In this document: positions 22,041 through 32,382 of the stretch, piece by piece
Layout: every line of letters starts with the position of its first letter
Position numbering within the stretch: the stretch's first letter is position 1
From: Oopsacas minuta
Lineage: Eukaryota > Porifera > Hexactinellida > Lyssacinosida > Leucopsacidae
NCBI GenBank assembly: GCA_024704765.1
Contig: JAKMXF010000298.1
Span: forward strand, 62,001 to 126,000
Direction: 5' to 3'
Length of the DNA stretch: 64,000 nt
Program-made: the position numbers and the translations under genes
Notes under the pieces: model-generated
Seen by the model: the letters and a program-made list of their open reading frames with translations, nothing else
Told to the model about the DNA's origin: nothing
The model's database searches: none

Positions 22041-22865
22041 TTATGTACTATCACACTGTCCACAAGATAGATGTTCATTAAATATAGAATGCTTCGGTGG
22101 AGTACTAGGTCTTGTTATCCACTTATGATCAGGACAGAAACTATGACAAACTCCTTCTAGCCAAGTATCTATAGAACAGAAATGATATTCCATATTGTAA
22201 TAGGATTTAGAAACGAATCTATAAGATTCAAGAACCTGGACTGTCCCTTTAAACCAACGTGATCCAATCGTTTTATCTCCATCACCAAGCCATACTTCAA
22301 CATGCACCATATCATGTATTTGCCTCTTGCGGTTGTTGTCGAAATACGTAGCACTAACAAACACTAAGTCACCTGGTTGCATTTCATCAGTACTAGCTAG
22401 CTTAATAGGCAGTGTATCGTACATATAAGCTTGATTCCACGGCCCTATGCAGAACTGGAAATCAGTACAGAGATCTCTGAGAACTCTACGCACTAGTCCG
22501 CAGCAATCTAAGAATAATTCTCTCTTATAATATATACAATCTGGCGTATGGTAACGTCTAGCATATGGAGTACCGATATAGCTGTATAGTTTAGAGATAA
22601 ATTTCCCACGAAGTTCTAATTTCTCTTTTGAATTAAGAGCTACAGGTATTGCTGGAAATTGTTTCTTCTTCTTCTTCTTAGTTTTAATTCGGTGTATTTG
22701 TTTCTTCTTGAATTTAAGAAATGCATTTTGTAAGTCAATAGTGTGTGTAGTATCCTGATCAGCTGATTCGCTATTAATATCTATGTTAAATGCTATGCCG
22801 TATGGAGCAGTTTCTATATGCACTTTAGATAGGGATATGACGTCATTATTAAAGGACATAGCCAT
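22041..22865 (-). CDS. NlpC/P60-fold cysteine peptidase-like protein
   Basis: A 274-residue single-exon protein. After a lysine-rich segment (about residues 53-70) comes an NlpC/P60-type papain-like core: YIGTPYARRYHTP, then the nucleophile region LFLDCCGLVRRVL, the GDLVFVSA turn, and the His region HDMVHVEVWLGDG. A cysteine-rich tail (CSIDTW...CHSFCPDH, CGQC) follows. In bacteria this fold cleaves gamma-D-Glu-diaminopimelate bonds in peptidoglycan; in eukaryotes related folds act as amidases or acyltransferases. Conserved Cys and His suggest an active enzyme. No signal peptide is evident, arguing against a secreted lysin. I recall similar proteins in other invertebrates but no function. An N-terminal start at MAMSFNND or MSFNND are both possible. 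Confidence 0.65.
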   Translation of the reverse strand: MAMSFNNDVISLSKVHIETAPYGIAFNIDINSESADQDTTHTIDLQNAFLKFKKKQIHRIKTKKKKKKQFPAIPVALNSKEKLELRGKFISKLYSYIGTPYARRYHTPDCIYYKRELFLDCCGLVRRVLRDLCTDFQFCIGPWNQAYMYDTLPIKLASTDEMQPGDLVFVSATYFDNNRKRQIHDMVHVEVWLGDGDKTIGSRWFKGTVQVLESYRFVSKSYYNMEYHFCSIDTWLEGVCHSFCPDHKWITRPSTPPKHSIFNEHLSCGQCDST

Positions 22866-22959
22866 TTGAAATGTTAACTAATAATCTGAATAAAATATTA
22901 AATAATATATTACCTTTAATTAACCTGATAGTTTCCAAAGAGATATCTAATTTACTAAT

Positions 22960-24101
22960 CTACAAAACAGAACTTTTCGTATCTATATTCCAAGCTTCTG
23001 TGAACTTAGAACATATAACAGCACATGTATATGCTGCCGATAGAGGATAGTTACTGATGGAAACAGTCTCTTCTGTGTATGACACACCTCTCTCCTCTAG
23101 GGACCCATGAGCAAATGCTCCGATCACAAACACGATAGGTTTCTCATCTGTCGCATAAACCAAAGGATCAACAAATTTCTTAGATTTATGAGAAGTTCCA
23201 ATCTAGAATATAAAACGATAAAATATAATTATTGCATAAGAGTCTTTACCTTCAAGCAGCCAGTAGGTAAATGATCTGTGATCGGGTTCTTTATTATTTT
23301 CAACAGAGGGACATGACTGTCATTGCCTGCAGCTCTTACAACCAACTTCTGTAGTAACTGTACCATAACTCCGCAGAAACGGTCAAAGGTCCTTGGAATA
23401 CGTGTTTGTGGTGATATCTGTATCAATACATTCTTTTCTGTATGTATAAATATCTAAAAACATTAACCTGGAATAGCAGGTAATTTCAGGTAGAGTATCA
23501 TCTCGTAAACTCTTCACTATTAGCTATGTACATTAAGACATTATATTCGTAAGCACGATAAGATGTCTACACTCCTTATATGTAAACCGATAGAGTAGAT
23601 ATTCTATTGATAAACATGAACCAGGACATGATAGAGAATGACATCATGATGTCTAATGAAACTTAAGAAAGTTTGTTTCATACTATAGTATTAGATCCTT
23701 TCCAACCAAAAAGTGCAGTTACTTGAAGTGTAATCAGAAAATGCCAATTAACCAACTTGTAGTAATCCAGCTTGATTGAGAGGAGAATCGAGTAACATTA
23801 ACAAACACTGATGAACTATATCAGGTCTTGCTAGCGACGGATCTCTCCCTTCCTTAGTCAGTAAGCTATGATGTTTATCACTAGTCAACAGCTGGTAGCC
23901 ATCTCTCTTTGTGAATCCTGTTTCTATACTAGCTCCTTCTAGAATTACAATCAGTCTCTTATCGTTAGAGTCTTTGTTGAGTCGTTTCGGAACTGGAATA
24001 TACTCCTCAACAGGTTCTTCATCGCTATCCTTCTTCTCAGCCATCTGCTTTAGTTTTCTGCGTTTCTTACCGGAAAGTCGTTTGGGAAATCTGGCCGCCA
24101 T
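22960..24101 (-). CDS. EMG1: EMG1/NEP1 rRNA pseudouridine N1-methyltransferase
   Basis: Three exons (24101-23757, 23453-23250, 23202-22960) join in phase 0 to give 263 residues. The SPOUT-fold signatures are clear: [49 protein letters not shown], and the C-terminal knot region [11 protein letters not shown] and [14 protein letters not shown]1 methylates the hypermodified pseudouridine of 18S rRNA and is needed for 40S subunit assembly in the nucleolus. The N-terminus ([13 protein letters not shown]) is a basic nucleolar-type segment. Intron 1 is about 300 nt with donor GTTGGT, less typical than its neighbours, but the joined sequence matches the family exactly across the junction. Confidence 0.93.
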
Positions 24102-24292
24102 AAATACTTAGAATTAGAGAATTACATAATTGAGTAAATTCGTTTGGGAGAAGGAATAATTACATAAGAATAATTACATAGAGAATACTTAATTATCTAT
24201 AAGGAAAATTAACAATCATATATAGGAAATTAAAGAGAATAGAGTTTAAGCGAAGAACAAGTGAGAAAATTGGGCAAGTCAGTTTTCTATCC

Positions 24293-25885
24293 TTAATCAA
24301 AATCCCAAGGAGCCAAACATCCGGCTGCCTTAGCAGCTTTCTCCCATTTATCAGCCTCCCATGGTGATTGTACATCATCTACAACAGACTGCAAATAACT
24401 ATCCAAACGTTCAATCAATAATTCTACAACATTGGGATAAGATTCTTGCACGTCATAGCGCTCATAAGGATCTTGTTCCAGATCAAATAGCGTTACAGGA
24501 CCATATCTACTGTCTATGTAAGAAGATGGGTTAGTTTCCTTTGAGAATTGATAATCAGATGTACCCATTGATTCACAGGTATCAAATGAGTATGAAATAG
24601 CAGTATTAAACTCAGGGGGAGGTGTCCAGAAGCAGTAAGGGGGATAAGATTCAATAGTACAATTAGCCCATGCACCAGTTAACAACTTCCACTTACCTAG
24701 ACGAATAGCACCGTTTACATATCTCCCATCATATAACTGTAAATTATGTAATATCTCAGATCTAGGCGGATACATATTTTCTCCCATTCCCTCAGATATA
24801 ACATCCCATTGATTAACCCCGTCTAAATTAACATCTTTTGTTACACTACCACCGGCTAGGCTAACCAAGGTAGGATACCAATCACTCACATGAAACAAAC
24901 TACTCTCTATTCTCCCAGGGTTCTTAATCAAAGGACTGTGTATAAAAGCAGGTACACGAATACCACCTTCAAAATACGTAAGCTTAGATCCTCTCAGAGG
25001 ATAATTACTCCCCTGTCCATCTGGTATGGGCCAGCCTCCGTTATCTGATGCGAAAACTAACACTGTATTATCCCAGAAGTTCCCATCTTTCTGTTTTAAT
25101 ATATTAACTAATTTAGCGATACTATAATCCAATGCAGTAACCATACCCAAAGTTTTACGTCTATCAATACTACGGACATCATAATATAAATGTTCAAACT
25201 CTTTCGGCACTTCGATAGGATTGTGTATATTCTGCATTGCTAGATACATGAACATAGGAGTATTGGAACTGTGCTGCTGTATTATACGCTCAGCTTCTTG
25301 TATGTATAAATCTAATGAGTAAGTTCCATTGTAGTTAGGTACACATTTGCTGTTGTTATGTAGGTCTAGACACCAGTTGGGTGGAGGTTGTGTCCATAGG
25401 TCATAAGACGTATGAGTAAAGTAGTGAAGATCAGCTCCGTAATAGCCGAAGAAACTATCAAACCCTCGGTTAGTAGGAAGGTATTTAGGATTATAATATC
25501 CGAGATGCCATTTACCAATCCCATGAGTTGTATAGCCTAGTTCTCTCAATCTCTCAGGAAGTAGAGTGAAGTTCAACGGAAGGCCGAGGGCAGATTTAAT
25601 ATTAATCGACCCTATCTTCTGGAACCCGAGGTGAATCGGATACCTGCCTGTCATAAGACTAGCTCTAGTAGCTGTACATATAGGCTGGGTATAGTACTGT
25701 TCTAACCTCACTCCATCAGCTGTTAGATTATTAATGGTAGGTGTTAGAACAGATTTACCATGATACCCTACATCATAGTATCCTAGATCATCAGCTAGTA
25801 TAAATACTATATTCGGTTGTATAGCACTAGTCAGTACTACTATCTCTGTCAGGGTGATGAAAACCGCGAATAATCTCATACCCAT
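24293..25885 (-). CDS. Arylsulfatase B-like sulfatase, copy 1
   Basis: A single-exon 530-residue secreted/lysosomal sulfatase with a signal peptide (about residues 1-21). Metal ligands and catalytic motifs are present: NIVFILADDLG at the start of the mature protein, the formylglycine motif CTATR followed by SLMTGR, HGIGKWHLG, and VFASDNGG. The family cleaves sulfate esters, for ARSB from GalNAc-4-sulfate of chondroitin/dermatan sulfate. The formylglycine motif has Ala where the canonical CxPxR has Pro; CxAxR is tolerated by some sulfatase systems, so activity is probable but not assured. It lies 127 bp downstream of a close paralogue in the same orientation. Confidence 0.92.
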   Translation of the reverse strand: MGMRLFAVFITLTEIVVLTSAIQPNIVFILADDLGYYDVGYHGKSVLTPTINNLTADGVRLEQYYTQPICTATRASLMTGRYPIHLGFQKIGSINIKSALGLPLNFTLLPERLRELGYTTHGIGKWHLGYYNPKYLPTNRGFDSFFGYYGADLHYFTHTSYDLWTQPPPNWCLDLHNNSKCVPNYNGTYSLDLYIQEAERIIQQHSSNTPMFMYLAMQNIHNPIEVPKEFEHLYYDVRSIDRRKTLGMVTALDYSIAKLVNILKQKDGNFWDNTVLVFASDNGGWPIPDGQGSNYPLRGSKLTYFEGGIRVPAFIHSPLIKNPGRIESSLFHVSDWYPTLVSLAGGSVTKDVNLDGVNQWDVISEGMGENMYPPRSEILHNLQLYDGRYVNGAIRLGKWKLLTGAWANCTIESYPPYCFWTPPPEFNTAISYSFDTCESMGTSDYQFSKETNPSSYIDSRYGPVTLFDLEQDPYERYDVQESYPNVVELLIERLDSYLQSVVDDVQSPWEADKWEKAAKAAGCLAPWDFD

Positions 25886-26012
25886 ATAAGCTAATAATTA
25901 AATTATATCATTATTCTAATTTGTATAATCATGTAAAGATACAACAATAATATAATTAACAACTAAGTGAAATATACAATAATTACCAAAAAGTGAAGAG
26001 AAGTTATTTCTA

Positions 26013-27614
26013 CTATTCGTCCTCGAAATTCCATGGGACAAAACATCCAGCTTCCTTAGCTGCCTTTTCCCAGTTAGCTTCTTCCCAAGGTTCATCAACA
26101 GATGACAACATAGAGACCTTATAACGGTCCAGTCGTCCAATCAGTATATCTACAATATTAGGGTATAGATCTTTAAGATCATGTCTTTCATAAGGATCTT
26201 GCTCTATGTCAAATAACATAACAGGATCGTATAGAGTCTCTTTATATGAAGATTCAGATTTGGATATATGAGCTTTATTAGTCTGTTCAGGGAATGGATG
26301 AGCACTCGTATGTAGCGTATCACTTGTATGGAGTAACAAGCCTGTATTGAACTCAGGGGGAGGTGTCCAGAAGCAATAGAAGGGGTAAGATTCAATAGTA
26401 CAATTAGCCCATACGCCAGTTATAAGTTTCCATTTTCCTAGACGAATAGCACTGTTCGTATATCTACCGTCATAAGCTTGTAAATTGTGTAGTAACTCGT
26501 ATCTAGTATACACAGTCTCACTTGCTCCCTCAGAAATGACTTTCCATTGGTCGTAACCATCTATTTCTTCCTTATCACTGGTACCACCTGCTAAGCTAAG
26601 CAAGGTAGGATACCAATCACTCACATGAAATAAACTCCTTTCAATCCGCCTAGGGTTCTTAATCAAAGGACTGTGTACAAATGCAGGGACACGAATCCCA
26701 CCTTCAAAGTAGGTGAACTTAGCACCCCTCAATGGATAGTTACTCCCATGGCCATCTGGTATAGGCCAACCTCCGTTATCAGAAGCGAATATTATAACTG
26801 TATTCTCCCAGAATTCATCTCCCTTCTTCTTCAAACTAGCTACAATCCTTGCAATACTGTAATCCATAGCAGTCAATATACCCAGAGTCTTACGTCTATC
26901 AATGCTACGGACCTCATAATACAAATGTTCGTATTCAGCAGGCACTTCTAAAGGAGTATGTACATTTTGCATTGCATAGTACATAAACATTGGAGTATCA
27001 GCATCATGCTTCTCGACTATACGTATAGCCTCATCAGTATACATGTCTACAGTATAAGTACCATTCCTTTCTACACATTTAGTATTGTTATGTAGGTCTA
27101 GGCACCAATCAGGTGGAGGCTGTGGTGTGACGTCATATGATGTGTGAGTGAAGTAATGAATCTCAGAGCCGTAATAGCCGAAGTATGTATCAAATCCTCG
27201 ATTAGTAGGAAGATATTTAGGGTTGTAGTAACCTAAATGCCATTTACCAATTCCATGAGTAGTATAACCTAGTTCTCTTAACTTTTGAGGTAGTAAAGTA
27301 AAGTTTAGACTGAGACCAAATGATTGAGCAGGCTTAATAGAACCAATGTTTTGAAACCCAAGGTGAATGGGATATCTTCCTGTCATCAGGCTAGCTCTGG
27401 TTGGGGTACACTCTGGTTGTACGTAGTATTGTTCTAACTGAACCCCCTCAGCTGTTAAATTGGTTATAGTAGGTGTGAATACAGATGCACCATGATATCC
27501 TACGTCATAGAATCCCAGATCATCTGGTAAGATGAACACAATGTTCGGCTGTCTACTGCTTACAAATGATACCCCATACAATAGGATGAGGATAGCAACT
27601 GATAATATAGCCAT
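26013..27614 (-). CDS. Arylsulfatase B-like sulfatase, copy 2
   Basis: A single-exon 533-residue paralogue of the adjacent sulfatase with signal peptide (about residues 1-20). It keeps the canonical formylglycine motif CTPTR with SLMTGR, the metal-site aspartates (ILPDDLG), HGIGKWHLG and IFASDNGG. The two copies are alike along their full length, diverging most near residues 420-470, so they arose by tandem duplication followed by divergence. Predicted lysosomal or secreted; substrate likely a sulfated glycan, unproven. Confidence 0.93.
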   Translation of the reverse strand: MAILSVAILILLYGVSFVSSRQPNIVFILPDDLGFYDVGYHGASVFTPTITNLTAEGVQLEQYYVQPECTPTRASLMTGRYPIHLGFQNIGSIKPAQSFGLSLNFTLLPQKLRELGYTTHGIGKWHLGYYNPKYLPTNRGFDTYFGYYGSEIHYFTHTSYDVTPQPPPDWCLDLHNNTKCVERNGTYTVDMYTDEAIRIVEKHDADTPMFMYYAMQNVHTPLEVPAEYEHLYYEVRSIDRRKTLGILTAMDYSIARIVASLKKKGDEFWENTVIIFASDNGGWPIPDGHGSNYPLRGAKFTYFEGGIRVPAFVHSPLIKNPRRIERSLFHVSDWYPTLLSLAGGTSDKEEIDGYDQWKVISEGASETVYTRYELLHNLQAYDGRYTNSAIRLGKWKLITGVWANCTIESYPFYCFWTPPPEFNTGLLLHTSDTLHTSAHPFPEQTNKAHISKSESSYKETLYDPVMLFDIEQDPYERHDLKDLYPNIVDILIGRLDRYKVSMLSSVDEPWEEANWEKAAKEAGCFVPWNFEDE

Positions 27615-27738
27615 ATAGCTAGCTAATATGAGAAATAATCAAAAGTATTAAAGTTCTAATATAAACGATGTAAATAAATAAAATGGTTTGGAAATATAAA
27701 TCAGTCAAAATATATACGAGTTTACCTTTATATACGAA

Positions 27739-29241
27739 TTAAAAGTGCTTACTTTCTGCTGTTCCTAGGTCAGCCTCATGCATATACCTAAAATCTTGTA
27801 ATTCCGACTTTTCTTCCCGAACAATTCCGTAATCGATTATAATATTATCATCAGCGTTACGACCTTCTAAGATAGCATCATCCTCATCATCCCAATCTCC
27901 AGCATCAAGGATCACAGTCCTGTCTCCAGGTCCGAAGCCAAATGGAAGGAACTTTCTCATCCTAGCCTCCAGCAGTTCCTGTTTCTCTTTATCACTTATT
28001 GCCTCACTATTTGTAGCAGATTTAGTTGATGCAGCCAAAACACCTAAGTCAGTACCTTGCTGTATTTCAGGAGATAAACTAACAACCCAGCATGGAACTA
28101 GTTGACTTGGGTTTGTAATAACATAGAAAGTTCCTCCATCAATAATACGGAAATTAGCGACAGGCCCGCTTTGCAACGGTAACTTTAATCCTGGTATGAG
28201 GGCACATACCAACAGCTTAGAAGATCTTGTATAACCCATACTTACAGCGGGAGAAGTACCCACGTAAATACCAACTCCATAAGCAGATCCATTCAAAATA
28301 CGAACTTTCTCAGTTCCTGGTAAAAGTAGTCCCTTTGAAACGATTGAAGGAAGATTCCTCTCAGCAGTTCCATGATATACTATCTCAACCTTACAAGAAA
28401 AGTTCTTAGCTCTCTTATACTGTTTTTCCATAAGATTAATTCTATCCTGTGTTGCTATAAACCGTTTTGCCAAACCAGGTCGTAAAACATTTTCAACTCC
28501 ATTAACTCTATATCCAGCAGTTTTACAATTATCAATAATATCTCGTAGAGAAATGAAAGAGGAAGGGTGTATAACGGGCTCATTAGTTTGGTCATAAGAT
28601 GTACTGTCTGTGTGTTCCATAATAGAACAATCAGCTGTTGTTGTTATTGATGTTTTGTATGTTGTATACTCTTTATCAATTTGTCTGTGTAGGGAACTAT
28701 CCAGGAGTTTTTCCTTTTTGTATAATATTGTCTTCTCACAAGAATCATGTACCTGTTGTATAAGATTATAAAGCATTGGCGATCCTCTTTGATCAAATGC
28801 ACTCTGTAGTAATTCGTCATAGAGCTGGTCAGTTTCGGAAAAAGATAAAATATAAGATTCAGAATTGTTGACCTGAAATATAGGAATCGAGTTAGGATAG
28901 TCAGGGGGTAGTTGGAATGTGATGGATATTTCATCCTCCTTCTTAATCTTAGAGTCCCCAAAGCATATACCAACTTCAAATATTCTATCATCATCACTAG
29001 GATATTTAACCCTCTCATAAATGGTAGTTAAAATAACTTTCTCATCTTCAATAATCTTCCCACACTCCTCAATACTTATCGATGTGAACGTCTGTGTATC
29101 TACCTTGCTCTCATCGATTATTTTAAAGAACACATCCTCAAACTCCTTTAAGCTCTCTAGCTCAGCCTCTGTTTCACAAGTGCCGTTTTCAATATCTACA
29201 TTAGGAATGCTCTCATTCGTTGTATCGCATCTAGCCGCCAT
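27739..29241 (-). CDS. RWD domain plus PARP-fold (mono-ADP-ribosyltransferase-like) protein
   Basis: One open frame from the ATG at 29241 (MAARCDTTNES) gives 500 residues. Residues about 25-165 form an RWD domain (ELESLKEFEDVF, ISITFQLPPDYPNSIP). After a helical linker, residues about 285-385 look like the ART/PARP fold: IVYHGT (histidine), then SAYGVGIYVGTSP (tyrosine), VCALIPG, and FYVITNPSQLVPCWVV. The third position of the H-Y-E triad appears to be non-acidic, as in mono-ADP-ribosylating or inactive family members. The acidic tail (DAGDWDDEDDAILEG) is probably disordered. RWD often mediates ubiquitin/SUMO-machinery contacts. I do not know a named orthologue. Confidence 0.6.
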   Translation of the reverse strand: MAARCDTTNESIPNVDIENGTCETEAELESLKEFEDVFFKIIDESKVDTQTFTSISIEECGKIIEDEKVILTTIYERVKYPSDDDRIFEVGICFGDSKIKKEDEISITFQLPPDYPNSIPIFQVNNSESYILSFSETDQLYDELLQSAFDQRGSPMLYNLIQQVHDSCEKTILYKKEKLLDSSLHRQIDKEYTTYKTSITTTADCSIMEHTDSTSYDQTNEPVIHPSSFISLRDIIDNCKTAGYRVNGVENVLRPGLAKRFIATQDRINLMEKQYKRAKNFSCKVEIVYHGTAERNLPSIVSKGLLLPGTEKVRILNGSAYGVGIYVGTSPAVSMGYTRSSKLLVCALIPGLKLPLQSGPVANFRIIDGGTFYVITNPSQLVPCWVVSLSPEIQQGTDLGVLAASTKSATNSEAISDKEKQELLEARMRKFLPFGFGPGDRTVILDAGDWDDEDDAILEGRNADDNIIIDYGIVREEKSELQDFRYMHEADLGTAESKHF

Positions 29242-30115
29242 AATATCATACAATACCTTATATGGTTAATAAAATAATTATATAAGAGCACTAGCGTAAT
29301 AATATTATAAGTGGTGAAGTTTCGTGGATTGATAGAAATATTACATGAATTTTTGTGGAATTTTGAGTCCATTAACCAATGCTAACTGGATACCTGTGAT
29401 AAGAGCAGCCCTACTCACAGTACACAATACACAATATAGTAGTGTTTAAGCTAGTTTATCTATACGTATTAGGTGTATGCATTGATTGAGTGTGGCAGGA
29501 GATATCATGGCGGTCAAATCGTCTGCAAAATAACACAAAATTAGGCTGAAGAGCGTATCCACAACACAGCCAATATGAGGAGCATAGAAGAATTGTGCAG
29601 TGAATAACAAGAGTGTGGTTAGTTCTCGTCTAGCTATCCAAGTTAATTAATCAATAAATATTTAGCAGCTAGTTTGTGTTAGCTAATCCAGTCTAGTCTG
29701 ACAGAACTCGTGTTCCCGTAAGTCTTACCCTAATTAACCATGGTAAAGGGCAAATTTGATTACAGGTTGAAATTTGAAAGATAACTCAAGCGCTATACGC
29801 ATAAACCAAGTGTGTGATAATTATAATCCCAAACATCTAATAAGAAATTCATATGACGTCATGCTTCATCAAATGCAGAGCAATCCTGGGATAATCTTCC
29901 AATTTATAGTATATCAGTGAGTCAATACTAAGCAATGGTTCAATCTAAGTATAAATATACATTGAATTAGATAACCAGAGGTCAAATCAATTTATGTTTA
30001 TAATACCCACTCGTAATTTGGACTAGATATTCAAAACAAGCTTATTAGCAAGTAATTAACAGTTGTATTATTGAATTAAAAACATAAGGGAGAGTAACGA
30101 GGACATTATATCAAA
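29242..30115. promoter_or_regulatory. 5' flank of foxL2 (shared with RWD-PARP gene start)
   Basis: A 0.87-kb divergent promoter region between the RWD-PARP start (minus strand) and foxL2 start (plus strand). No ORF is present. A perfect ATF/CREB-type palindrome ATGACGTCAT lies at 29853-29862, about 255 bases before the foxL2 ATG. AT-rich stretches precede the foxL2 start. Regulatory role is inferred. Confidence 0.4.
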
Positions 30116-31177
30116 ATGTCTGACACGATTGGAAGCCAAATTCAAGCTTTGAGCAGAGATACTGCATTTCATCTACCTTATTCACAATTCGTTTTCCAAC
30201 AAAATCCATTTTTCGCGGAAAATCAAGCACTGCAACAACACGCAGCAAACATGTACAACGAGAGCAATAACAATTTGGAGAATTCCTTTCAAACAAGATC
30301 GAATTTCGCACTACCGGAAAATACTGGCCAATTGAAGAGAGAGAGAACCCCTAATAATTTCTCCTCAAACTGTCAACAAATACCCAAGTCACGCAATAAC
30401 ATGCAAGGCATGAAATGTCGGAAGCAAAGTTCAACTCAGTTAAGCCCCCATCTAGATGATGAAGACGGGAAACAAGATGAAAAGCCTCCATACTCGTATG
30501 TAGCACTAATAGCTATGGCTATCAAACATTCACAAGAAAAGCGATTGACTCTTAGTGGGATTTATCAGTTCATAATAGAAAAATTCCCTTATTACTGTAA
30601 GAATAAGAAAGGATGGCAGAATTCGATTCGACACAACCTATCGCTAAACGAGTGTTTCAAGAAAGTCGCGAAAGAAGGAGGAGACAGGAAAGGGTGTTAC
30701 TGGACTCTGGACCCATTATGCGAAGAGATGTTTGAAAATGGAAACTTCAAACGGCGAAAGCGAATGAGACGACCAATCAAACAATCTCATCCCAAACAAC
30801 CAATATATTTTTCAGCTCGAAACCAGCTCGAAACCCAAAATCTACTTCAACAACTTACTCCCACCTGTACAAACTGGTCAAGCTGTGCTACACCCACCGT
30901 ATGCACTCCTAGTACACCGTTATATTCCCTCCCATCACCGAGCTTAGCAGCAATGCAGCCTAACTTCCTACCACATGTAGCAATGAGCACAGATCTCACA
31001 AATAATTCACTGTACAACTCGCTGCCTAGCATGAATCAGAGGATAGATACTGGATCGCTGGGGGGATACTTTGCTGGTACAGGAATGGGAGCGATCCCCT
31101 TACAGGCAGTAGCTCTCTTACAACAACGACAATCCGAAGTTCTTGCCAACCAGCAATTTAAAGTGGAAGAGTCTTAA
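30116..31177 (+). CDS. FOXL2: Forkhead transcription factor, FoxL2 class
   Basis: A single-exon 353-residue protein. The forkhead domain (about residues 122-222) begins [20 protein letters not shown] and contains [16 protein letters not shown] in recognition helix 3, then [19 protein letters not shown] and the basic end KRRKRMRRP. The [14 protein letters not shown] and [16 protein letters not shown] signatures match FoxL2 rather than FoxA, B, D or other L classes. Flanks are Gln/Asn/Ser-rich and not conserved. FoxL2 regulates transcription, in vertebrates in the ovary; its role in early animals is not established. It is one of few plus-strand genes and stands between the two widest empty flanks of this half of the window. 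Confidence 0.87.
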   Translation: MSDTIGSQIQALSRDTAFHLPYSQFVFQQNPFFAENQALQQHAANMYNESNNNLENSFQTRSNFALPENTGQLKRERTPNNFSSNCQQIPKSRNNMQGMKCRKQSSTQLSPHLDDEDGKQDEKPPYSYVALIAMAIKHSQEKRLTLSGIYQFIIEKFPYYCKNKKGWQNSIRHNLSLNECFKKVAKEGGDRKGCYWTLDPLCEEMFENGNFKRRKRMRRPIKQSHPKQPIYFSARNQLETQNLLQQLTPTCTNWSSCATPTVCTPSTPLYSLPSPSLAAMQPNFLPHVAMSTDLTNNSLYNSLPSMNQRIDTGSLGGYFAGTGMGAIPLQAVALLQQRQSEVLANQQFKVEES

Positions 31178-32382
31178 TGAAAACCAATTGTAACCGAGAT
31201 GACAATAATGGAGTTCATTTAGTATCCATGCTTTTATTATAAATAATAGGGTACTTTCATTGTGTCGTCTAGTGTACTTACAGTATTTTAACTAATTTTA
31301 ATAAATGATATTATAACAAAATTATATGAATTTAGTCAAAACAAATTCTGTTATAATTTACAAAAGAGAGCAGAAACAATTAGTATTTCATTACGGAATT
31401 AGAGGTGATAGCTAGCAAAATTATTCTCAAAGTTCAAGGTCAAATTCCATGAATAAACAATGATGTAATATGCATCAATTCTGATCTTAGTATCAGAATC
31501 TCTAAAAAATTCAAGATTGTCTAGAAAGGAAAACGTGATATATGCAAAAATACTCGTATGTGGTCAAATAATATAGAAAACTTAAGTCATCTTAAGTCAT
31601 GATACTCGTAACCATTATAGGGCTAATTAGACAAGTAAGTACTGGATGGACCAAATCAGAAATGTGTGAGAACATGAAAGCGGGAATGGATGAGAGAAAC
31701 GAATAACCACAAAATATTTGTGAGCGATTATTAATAGCTTTGATATGAGAGCATTTTACCTTCAAACGAAATAATTAATAATTTCTTATGAACATGACAG
31801 AACTAAAACGTTTACCAAAGTATTGCCCATTAATGGTGTATTTGGTATGGGAGCCCGCCGCTATGTGCAGTTGACCATTGTACAGAGATATGCAGGTTTG
31901 AATGTATACTATTTCTATCTCAAGAAATAAATTTGTAAGTGAATTATAAGTTTACGAATCACCCTCCAATGTTATGACAGAATAATATATTCTACAAACC
32001 CAGATTTACCTTAACAGTAACTACGATGTATTTACAATATTTATTTGTGTAAACATTAAATATACATGAGTCAAATTTGTATAAGGTATGAATTTAAAAT
32101 TTGAATGATTCTGGGCGGATATATTGTCCCACTGTGGTCAGGTGCTCAATTAACCATTTGGCTAATTAAACAACAATAAGATACTAATTTATGCAAAGAC
32201 AACCATTATTAATTAATATGCAAAATAAGTTCAGCTATCACTATATTTAGATTAAAGTCCTACAAGGATTTTTACATGTAAACACAAGTTCAAAAGTATC
32301 TTAAATACGAAAATTGCAACAACTAATTAAATGACAGAAAAGAAGACAACATTGCTATTAATTGGACAAAATGTGTAATATA
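31178..32382. other. foxL2 3' flank
   Basis: 1.2 kb of non-coding DNA between the foxL2 stop and the OTUD3 stop. The foxL2 3' end probably uses AATAAA at 31300-31305. The region around 32190-32230 has two TATGCAAA-like octamers and TTAATTAAT boxes, which could bind POU or homeodomain factors; this is suggestion only. Confidence 0.5.
31300..31305 (+). terminator. foxL2 polyadenylation signal
   Basis: AATAAA about 120 bases after the foxL2 stop, in an AT-rich tract and followed by T-rich sequence. Canonical signal by position only. Confidence 0.45.
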
